Assembly (NCBI RefSeq): GCF_019468565.1
Contig: NZ_CP080521.1
Span: 6,820,001 to 6,884,000, forward strand
Origin: Pseudonocardia sp. DSM 110487
Lineage (GTDB): Bacteria; Actinomycetota; Actinomycetes; Mycobacteriales; Pseudonocardiaceae
Direction of reading: 5' to 3'
DNA length: 64,000 bases
The position numbers and the translations under genes were made by a program. Shown here one piece after another: positions 58,394 through 64,000 of the stretch (the stretch's first letter is position 1; each line of letters opens with the position of its first letter). The notes beneath the pieces are model-generated. The model saw nothing but the letters and a program-made list of their open reading frames with translations, was not told where the DNA came from and ran no database searches.

Positions 58394-59419
58394 TCATCGT
58401 GCGGTGAGGGCGTCCAGGGCGCGGGCCACGTCGTCGTCCGTGTTGTAGAGGTGGAACGCCAGGCGAGCGGCGCCGGCGCGGGCCGCGCTCATCACGCCCG
58501 CGGCGGCCAGCCGCTCGCGCGCGCCTTCGCGGCGCACCGACACGATCGCCGAGCCTGCGGGCTCCATCCCCAACCCCGCGCGGAACGTGTCGGCGAGGCC
58601 GACGCAGTGGGCGTGCACCGCGGCCCGGTCCAGGCCGGCCAGCCACGGCAGCGCCACCGCCGCGCCCACATGGCAGTACCAGGCGGGCGACGTGTCGAGC
58701 GCACGCGCGTCCGGGGCGAGGGTCATCGGCAGGCCGTAGACGTCCGCCCAGCGGTCCGCGCTCGCGTACCACCCCGCTGCGACCGGTACGGCGGCCAGCT
58801 CCGGCCGGATCGCCATCCAGGCCGACCCGCGCGGGCTGAGCAGCCACTTGTAGCCCGCGGCCACGACCGCGTCGGCCCATGACAGGTCGGCGTCGAGCCA
58901 GCCGAGCGACTGCGTGGCGTCGAGCACGACCTTGGTGCCCGACGCCCGCGCCGCGCGGAGGGCGTCCAGGTCGACGAGCCGACCGTCCGCGGACTGGACC
59001 GTGCTCACCGCGACGAGGTCGAACTCCCCCGCCCGCCGCCCCACCTGCCCGAGGTCGACCTCGGTGACCTCGACGCCACGGCCTGCCTGCGCCGCGAACG
59101 GCCACGTCACGCTCGTGAACTCACCACCGGCGACGAGCACCCTGGTGCGGTCCGGCACGGCGGCCGCGACCAACCCGATGAGCGCCGACACCGCCGGCCC
59201 CATCGCCACCCGATCCACGCCGACCCCGATCAGGTCGGCGAACCCCTCCCTGGCCCGCGCCACCGGCTCGTCGAACTCCGAGGCCCGACCCGCGCCAACC
59301 CGCCACCCGACGAGCGCATCGGCCACCGCGTCACCGATGGCGACCGACGGGATGCCGATGCTCGCGGTGTTCAGGTATCCGTCCGGAACGTCGAACTCCT
59401 CACCGAATGCAGCGCGCAC
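58394..59419 (-). CDS. class V PLP-dependent aminotransferase/cysteine desulfurase-like
   Basis: GTG 59419 gives 341 residues. GYLNTASIGIPSVAIGDAV at the start, TKVVLDATQSLGWLDADLSW and DAVVAAGYKWLLSPRGSAW with the PLP lysine are typical of class V enzymes. The actual substrate cannot be told; relatives range from isopenicillin-N-epimerase-like proteins to kynureninases. Its start is only 18 bases from the divergent YjbQ start. Confidence 0.85.
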   Translation of the reverse strand: MRAAFGEEFDVPDGYLNTASIGIPSVAIGDAVADALVGWRVGAGRASEFDEPVARAREGFADLIGVGVDRVAMGPAVSALIGLVAAAVPDRTRVLVAGGEFTSVTWPFAAQAGRGVEVTEVDLGQVGRRAGEFDLVAVSTVQSADGRLVDLDALRAARASGTKVVLDATQSLGWLDADLSWADAVVAAGYKWLLSPRGSAWMAIRPELAAVPVAAGWYASADRWADVYGLPMTLAPDARALDTSPAWYCHVGAAVALPWLAGLDRAAVHAHCVGLADTFRAGLGMEPAGSAIVSVRREGARERLAAAGVMSAARAGAARLAFHLYNTDDDVARALDALTAR

Positions 59420-59437
59420 ACGGGGGACACTACGGCC

Positions 59438-59848
59438 GTGGACAGCCAGCTGATCGATATCCGGACCGGCGGCCGCGAGGCCGTCGTCGACCTCACCGAC
59501 GAGATCGCCGCGTTCCTGCGCTCCGCCGACGCGCGAGACGGCCTGCTCAACGTCTGGGTCCCGCACGCCACCGCGGGCCTCGCCGTGATCGAGACCGGCG
59601 CCGGGAGCGACACCGACCTCCTCGCCGCCCTGCGCGACCTGCTCCCCGCCGACGACCGCTGGACGCACCGGCACGGCAGCGCAGGCCACGGCCGCGACCA
59701 CGTGCTCCCCGCCCTGATCGCGCCGTCGATGTCCGTGCCGGTGCTGGAGGGGAGCACCGCGCTGGGCACCTGGCAGTCGGTGTGCCTCGTCGACACCAAC
59801 GGCGACAACCCCGTCCGCTCCGTCCGCCTCTCCTACCTCCCTGGCTGA
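59438..59848 (+). CDS. YjbQ family protein (UPF0047)
   Basis: The 136-residue protein has the family signatures LLNVWVPHATAGLAVIETGA, HGRDHVLPALIAPSMSVPVL and LGTWQSVCLVDTNGDN-like sequence. YjbQ proteins show weak thiamine phosphate synthase activity, and the physiological role is unsettled. GTG 59438 leaves no room for a leader, so the mRNA may be leaderless. A 22-bp repeat pair follows the stop. Confidence 0.88.
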   Translation: MDSQLIDIRTGGREAVVDLTDEIAAFLRSADARDGLLNVWVPHATAGLAVIETGAGSDTDLLAALRDLLPADDRWTHRHGSAGHGRDHVLPALIAPSMSVPVLEGSTALGTWQSVCLVDTNGDNPVRSVRLSYLPG

Positions 59849-59882
59849 CCGCGACTCGCGCGCACGCAGACCGCGACTCGCG
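59848..59882. repeat. 22-bp tandem repeat CCGCGACTCGCG, two units
   Basis: CCGCGACTCGCG occurs at 59849-59860 and 59871-59882, 22 bases apart, immediately beyond the YjbQ stop. Same unit and spacing as at 28149-28206. Confidence 0.8.
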
Positions 59883-59889
59883 GAACTGA

Positions 59890-60702
59890 CTAGAGGGCCG
59901 CGAGGCGGTCGGCCACCTCGGCGGCCGTGCGGAGGCGGTCCGGGCCGTCGGCGATGCAGTCGCGCACGAGCGCGGCGATGTCCGGTTCGAGGCCGGGATG
60001 CACCTGCGGGCTCGTGGTGTGGAGCTCGCGGATCGCGCCGAGCGGGTGCCCGGGCAGCTCCCCGTAGAGCCCGACGCCCGCCAGCACCCGGTGGATCGTG
60101 GCGCCGAGCGCCCACACCTCGGTGCGCCGCGATGCGCTCGCCGCGGCCAGCAGGTCGGGGTCGCGGAACTCCAACACCCCGCCGCGGCCCGCGCCCGGCA
60201 CGACCGCCCCTGGCGTCAGCACGCGCGACAGGCCCGGCTCGGCCAACCGTCCGCCGAGCGTGCCGTCCGCCTCCTCGACGAGCAGGACGTTGCCAGGGTG
60301 GATGCCTGCGTGGATGATCCCGGCCTCGTGCAGCGCGTGCGCGCCGCGGGCGGCGTGCTCGAGGGCGGTGAGGGCCTCCCGCCGGGCCAGTGGGCCGGCC
60401 GGTTCCGCGAGGGAGCCCAACGGGACGTACTCCATCGCGTACGCGAAGTTCTCGCCCAGCATGGCGTCGAACACGCGCACCACGTACGGCGAGCGCACCG
60501 CCGCCACCGCACGCAGCTCCCGTACGGCCCGGTCGAACGCGGGCTCGCTCACGCGCCCGGTGAACACCTTGACGACGACGCCCTCGTCGGGCCGGCCAGG
60601 CGGCCGGGCGAGGAAGCAGCGCGCGTGCGGCCCCTCACCCAGCACGCCGAGGACCTCGTAGTCGGCGATCGATGCGGCTGCCAGCGTCGTGGTCGGCTCC
60701 AA
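59890..60702 (-). CDS. protein kinase-like pseudokinase
   Basis: The 270-residue protein has a Hanks-type kinase fold: VLGVLGEGPHARCFLA as a modified glycine loop, VVVKVF with Lys45, and AYAMEYVPLGSL hinge. The catalytic loop is HAGIHPGN (131-138), so the HRD Arg and Asp are missing though Asn138 remains, and DFG is AEPG (Glu155-Pro156). It is predicted to be catalytically dead and may act as a scaffold. TTG 60702 follows AAGGAGGA by eight bases. It lies 18 bases after the FHA gene stop. Confidence 0.82.
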   Translation of the reverse strand: MEPTTTLAAASIADYEVLGVLGEGPHARCFLARPPGRPDEGVVVKVFTGRVSEPAFDRAVRELRAVAAVRSPYVVRVFDAMLGENFAYAMEYVPLGSLAEPAGPLARREALTALEHAARGAHALHEAGIIHAGIHPGNVLLVEEADGTLGGRLAEPGLSRVLTPGAVVPGAGRGGVLEFRDPDLLAAASASRRTEVWALGATIHRVLAGVGLYGELPGHPLGAIRELHTTSPQVHPGLEPDIAALVRDCIADGPDRLRTAAEVADRLAAL

Positions 60703-60720
60703 ACCGGGGGTCCTCCTTGT

Positions 60721-62727
60721 TCAGCGGGCCCCCGACGGCGCCTCGAACTGGAAGCTTCGACCCCCGATCCGCACCCGTGTGCCCGGCACCAGCCGGTGTG
60801 TCTCCCCCGCGGGCAGCTGAGTCCACCCCTGCTCTCCCGGCGGCGACACGAACGTGCCGTTGCGGGAGCCGACGTCGACGAGCAGCGCCTCCCACCCGTT
60901 CACGACGATCTGCGCGTGCACGCGCGACACCGCTCCTGACGCGTCCTCGAGGGCCAGCGAGCGCAACGCGCCGGACGCGACCCGCGGGTCGGCCTCCGGC
61001 ATCCGGCCCATCAGGTACTCGGCATCGACGGTGTAGGTGGCGCCGTCGTCGAACACGATCAGGCCGACCGGCGGTCGCGGAGGGGGCTCCTCCTGCTGGT
61101 CGTCGACGACGAGCCCGCTGGTGGCAGGACCGTCCTCCAGTTCCTGCTCGTCCGCACCGAGGATCCGTTCGGACCGCAGCGCCGTGGTGTGTGGCGCGTC
61201 CCCGTCCGCAGCGGGCTCCGCATCGGCCAGCGGGTGGGCCTGCTGCGGGGCCTCCTGGGCGGGCACGCCCAGCCGGGGGGTGCCGTCGCTGGAGCCGTCG
61301 AGGGACTCGCCGTCGGGCGGCGGGATGGCAGGCTCGGCGACGATGGGCGGGATCGAACCGATCCGGGTCTCCTCCGCCGACCCCGATCCGAACGCGCCGG
61401 GGTCGGCCTCGTGGTCGACGCCCGCGTAGTCGTCCGAGCCGCGCTCGTCGCCGACTTCCCCGCGTTCGTCCGCGGGTGGCTCCGGCTCGCCGCTCCCGGC
61501 CTCGTTCGGGGCGGACAGATCGTCATCGGGCAGGCGGTGCCGGCGGCGGCGGCGGTCGGACGGCCCGACGGCGCTCATGCCGGTCTCGGTGCCCCCCTCC
61601 GGGGTGGCGAACCAGCCCTCGATCCGTTCCGGCCGCCCCGCGTCCCGGTCGCGGCCGTCGCTCCACGGGCTGCGCTCCGGTTCCTGCGGGCGCGCCTCCG
61701 GCGCGCCGAGCAGGTCGTACGCCGCGCCGTTGTCGTACGCCGCGCCGTTGAGGAGGCCGCCGCCGCGGGCGCCGTTGCGGCCGTTCTCGGAAGTCTTCTC
61801 GGGCTCGCGCAGCTCGTCGGAGCGCCCTGCGTCGGTGGGATGATCGTCCTCGTGCGGTCCGGCGGCCTGGTCGTGCTCGGTGTCGGACGCGCGACCGAGG
61901 TCGCTCATCGAGCCGCGGCGCGGGACCCACCCGCGGTGCGCGACGCCGTTCGAGCCCGACGGCACGGGGCGCAGGTGGGCGCGACCGGAGGGCCGCTCGG
62001 CGCCGCCGCCGCCGGAGTCACCGGGGTGGTAGTTCTCGAGAGGGCCGAGACCGCGCGAGGGCACGCCGTTGCCCGTGCCTTCGGGGTAGAGCCCGTCGCC
62101 CGACGCGGTGGGGGCCGGATCGGGGCCCCACTGGCGTTCCGCGCCGCCGGCGTCGAGCCAGCGCGCTTCGGCCTGGCGCGTGCGGGCCGCCTCGTCGGCC
62201 ACCTCGACGGACCCGTGGTCCCCGCTCGGCACGAGAACAGCGCCCGCGCCGGGCACGACGCCCGCGCGCAGGTCGTGCACCCCGTCGACGAGGCCGGGCG
62301 GGATCGGACCGCCTTCCAGCGCCAGCACGACGGGCGCGTCCGGGCGCGGCAGCAGCCGGTCGGTCCACGCCACGGACTGGGCGCCCGAGAGCGCCACCTG
62401 CCGGTCCGGCACGACGAGCCCGACGGGGCCGTACAGGAAAACCGCCCATTGCTCGCCGCGCTGCGCGCCGGAACGCGGGTCGGATCCGGTGACGGCCACG
62501 GTGCCGAAGCGCAGGCCGTCACCGGGTGCATCGGCTCCACCGAGCCACATCGCCAGCCTGCGCGCGAGCGCCCGGCCGGGCTCGTGGCCCGCCGCTGTGG
62601 CGCACACGTCGAGGAGCTGGCGCAGCACGCTGCGATCGGAGCACTCGGCAACGCACACCACGCCGGGCCAGCGCCCCACGACACCGGCACCGGGCACGAC
62701 TGCGGCGCGCAGCGCGTCGAAGTCCAC
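60721..62727 (-). CDS. large FHA domain protein
   Basis: The 668-residue protein starts at GTG 62727. An N-terminal domain of about 180 residues (GRWPGVVCVAECSDRSVLRQ...) is not one I can name. A long charged, disordered middle follows (190-560). The C-terminal 100 residues form an FHA domain with GRMPEADPRV, SRVHAQIVVNG, and DVGSRNGTFVSPPGE, the phosphothreonine-binding core. It is probably partnered with the adjacent pseudokinase in a signalling or cell-envelope complex. Confidence 0.85.
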   Translation of the reverse strand: MDFDALRAAVVPGAGVVGRWPGVVCVAECSDRSVLRQLLDVCATAAGHEPGRALARRLAMWLGGADAPGDGLRFGTVAVTGSDPRSGAQRGEQWAVFLYGPVGLVVPDRQVALSGAQSVAWTDRLLPRPDAPVVLALEGGPIPPGLVDGVHDLRAGVVPGAGAVLVPSGDHGSVEVADEAARTRQAEARWLDAGGAERQWGPDPAPTASGDGLYPEGTGNGVPSRGLGPLENYHPGDSGGGGAERPSGRAHLRPVPSGSNGVAHRGWVPRRGSMSDLGRASDTEHDQAAGPHEDDHPTDAGRSDELREPEKTSENGRNGARGGGLLNGAAYDNGAAYDLLGAPEARPQEPERSPWSDGRDRDAGRPERIEGWFATPEGGTETGMSAVGPSDRRRRRHRLPDDDLSAPNEAGSGEPEPPADERGEVGDERGSDDYAGVDHEADPGAFGSGSAEETRIGSIPPIVAEPAIPPPDGESLDGSSDGTPRLGVPAQEAPQQAHPLADAEPAADGDAPHTTALRSERILGADEQELEDGPATSGLVVDDQQEEPPPRPPVGLIVFDDGATYTVDAEYLMGRMPEADPRVASGALRSLALEDASGAVSRVHAQIVVNGWEALLVDVGSRNGTFVSPPGEQGWTQLPAGETHRLVPGTRVRIGGRSFQFEAPSGAR

Positions 62728-62999
62728 TGGGTCTACCTCCCCCGCGGCGGCCGCGGACGGACCGGCGGTACGGCCAGTCCGCCACCGGCCAGGTGACGGT
62801 CACGGTCGTGCATTACTGCGGACGAATGACGGGAACGGTACGGGGCGGGTGATGCACGGTCGCCGCCGCACCTCCATCGTTGCAGGTGGTGATGGTGTGA
62901 GCCGGTTGTGTAACCGAACTCGACCCACCGATGCACGGGGTCAGTCGACCACGAACGGGTGACACCCGACCAGACCGGTCGCCGCTCAGCGGGTGCAGG
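62728..62999. other. gap between proS and the FHA gene
   Basis: A 272-bp gap with no gene. A short stem CGGTT-GTGT-AACCG (62901-62914 region) is the only hairpin noted; it may end proS transcripts. Confidence 0.4.
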
Positions 63000-64000
63000 T
63001 CAGCGCGCGCTAGTCAGTTCGACCAGATGGGCGACCGCGGCCTCGACCGCGATCTCCTGCCGTTCACCGCTGCGACGGTCCTTCACCTCGACCACGCCGT
63101 TCGCCAGACCTCGCCCGACCACCACGATCGTCGGGACACCGATCAGCTCGGCGTCGGCGAACTTGACGCCCGGTGTCGCCTTGCGGTCGTCGAGGAGAAC
63201 GCGGACGCCTGCCGCACCGAGGTCGGCGGCGAGCCGCTCGGCGCCCGCGGCGATCTCGTCGGTCTTGCCGGCGATCACGACGTGGACGTCGGCGGGCGCG
63301 ACGGCGCGGGGCCAGATCAGGCCGGACTCGTCGTGGCTCTGCTCGGCGATCGCGCCGACCAGCCTGGACACCCCGATGCCATAGGAGCCCATCGTGATCC
63401 GCACGGGCTTGCCGTCGGCGCCGAGCGCGTCGAGCTGCGCGGCGTCGGCGTACTTGCGGCCGAGCTGGAACACGTGCCCGATCTCGATGCCGCGGGCCGC
63501 CTCGAGGGGGCCGGAACCATCGGGCGCGGGGTCGCCCTCGCGCACCTCGGCCGCCTCGATCGTGCCGTCCGGGGTGAAGTCGCGGCCGCAGACGAGGTCG
63601 ACGACGTGGTGGTCGGGCTTGTCGGCGCCGGTGACCCAGGCCGTGCCGGGCACGATCCGCGGGTCGACGAGGAAGCGCACCCCGTTGGCGGCCAGCGCGG
63701 CGGGCCCGATGTAGCCCTTGACGAGGAACGGGTGGGACAGGAAGTCGGCCTCGTCGAGCAGCGCGACCTCGGCGGGGTCCAGGGCGGCCTCGAGGCGCTT
63801 CATGTCGACGTCGCGGTCGCCGGGCACGCCGATCGCGAGCAGCGTCCACTCGTCTGTGCCCGGCTTGCGGGTCTTGACCAGCACGTTCTTCAGCGTGTCG
63901 GCCGCGGTGAAGGTGCGGCCGAGGCCCGCCTTCTCGTTCAGGAAGTCGACGAGCGTTTCGATCGTCGGGGTGTCGGGCGTGTGGTGCGCCTGCGCGGGCG
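63000..64000 (-). CDS. proS: proline--tRNA ligase, C-terminal part
   Basis: The window ends inside this gene; 333 C-terminal residues are present. The YbaK-like editing insertion (TWVTGADKPDHHVVDLVCGR region) and the class II motif 3 MGSYGIGVSRLVGAIAEQSH are visible, then the anticodon-binding domain with VVIAGKTDEIAAGAERLAADL. It charges tRNA-Pro. proS just upstream of the rimP-nusA-infB region is a familiar actinobacterial arrangement. Confidence 0.95.
   Translation of the reverse strand, partial: PAQAHHTPDTPTIETLVDFLNEKAGLGRTFTAADTLKNVLVKTRKPGTDEWTLLAIGVPGDRDVDMKRLEAALDPAEVALLDEADFLSHPFLVKGYIGPAALAANGVRFLVDPRIVPGTAWVTGADKPDHHVVDLVCGRDFTPDGTIEAAEVREGDPAPDGSGPLEAARGIEIGHVFQLGRKYADAAQLDALGADGKPVRITMGSYGIGVSRLVGAIAEQSHDESGLIWPRAVAPADVHVVIAGKTDEIAAGAERLAADLGAAGVRVLLDDRKATPGVKFADAELIGVPTIVVVGRGLANGVVEVKDRRSGERQEIAVEAAVAHLVELTSAR

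Overview
The window is very GC-rich actinomycete DNA. The gene content points to Pseudonocardiaceae, most likely Pseudonocardia or a close relative: TIGR03085 family, TTG/GTG starts, dapA next to RNase J, MmyB-type HTH regulator, FHA plus kinase-like genes, and palindrome-rich intergenic DNA. That placement is inference from gene content and style; no 16S or search was possible. No rRNA, tRNA, CRISPR array or intact insertion sequence was recognised.

Layout. 0-5.6 kb is a polyamine/amine catabolism cluster (FAD oxidoreductase, class III aminotransferase, Lrp/AsnC regulator, aldehyde dehydrogenase, APC permease). 5.7-9.3 kb holds an NTF2-like protein, RidA, a methyltransferase and a hybrid histidine kinase. 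9.4-14.2 kb is a minus-strand run dapA > rnj > group IV decarboxylase > spermidine-synthase-like. 14.3-17.5 kb has a TIGR03085 protein, a solitary TctC-type lipoprotein, a decayed DUF559-like fragment bracketed by palindromes, and thyX. 17.5-19.1 kb is a ribbon-helix-helix gene overlapping a DUF4097 beta-repeat gene, with a striking array of TGACGYCA sites over a leaderless promoter. 19.2-25.5 kb is accessory (MFS pump, HTH regulator, winged-helix protein, EamA transporter, GNAT, two duplicated DUF4190 proteins). 25.5-34.9 kb is dapB, a 1.37-kb gene-free repeat island, DUF456, M16 peptidase, pnp, rpsO, a HTH gene, ribF and truB.

34.9-48.2 kb looks like an accessory block lying inside an otherwise conserved gene order: an asymmetric heterodimeric ABC exporter, a DUF5995-like gene, a sigma factor, a 680-bp structured intergenic region, a giant LuxR/LAL regulator, a DUF5995 gene, an ABC-F protein and a two-pass membrane protein ending in a PstS-like domain. 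48.2-57.3 kb resumes the conserved translation/transcription cluster rimP > nusA > ylxR > infB > DUF503 > rbfA > DHH phosphoesterase > methyltransferase > MATE. 57.5-62.7 kb has a lipoprotein/DUF4439 pair, a class V aminotransferase, a YjbQ protein, a pseudokinase and a large FHA protein. The window ends inside proS.

The strongest new-looking signals are: (1) the predicted autoregulated RHH-DUF4097 module with its operator array; (2) several dispersed palindrome families, including TGATCA-bounded elements (three copies), a 22-bp CCGCGACTCGCG repeat at two loci, a 658-bp inverted repeat at 26.7-27.3 kb, and a predicted three-way-junction structure at 40.36-40.53 kb; (3) proteins with unusual architectures (ABC pair with complementary motif loss, pseudokinase-FHA pair, hybrid kinase with an orphan second DHp-like domain, membrane-anchored PBP).
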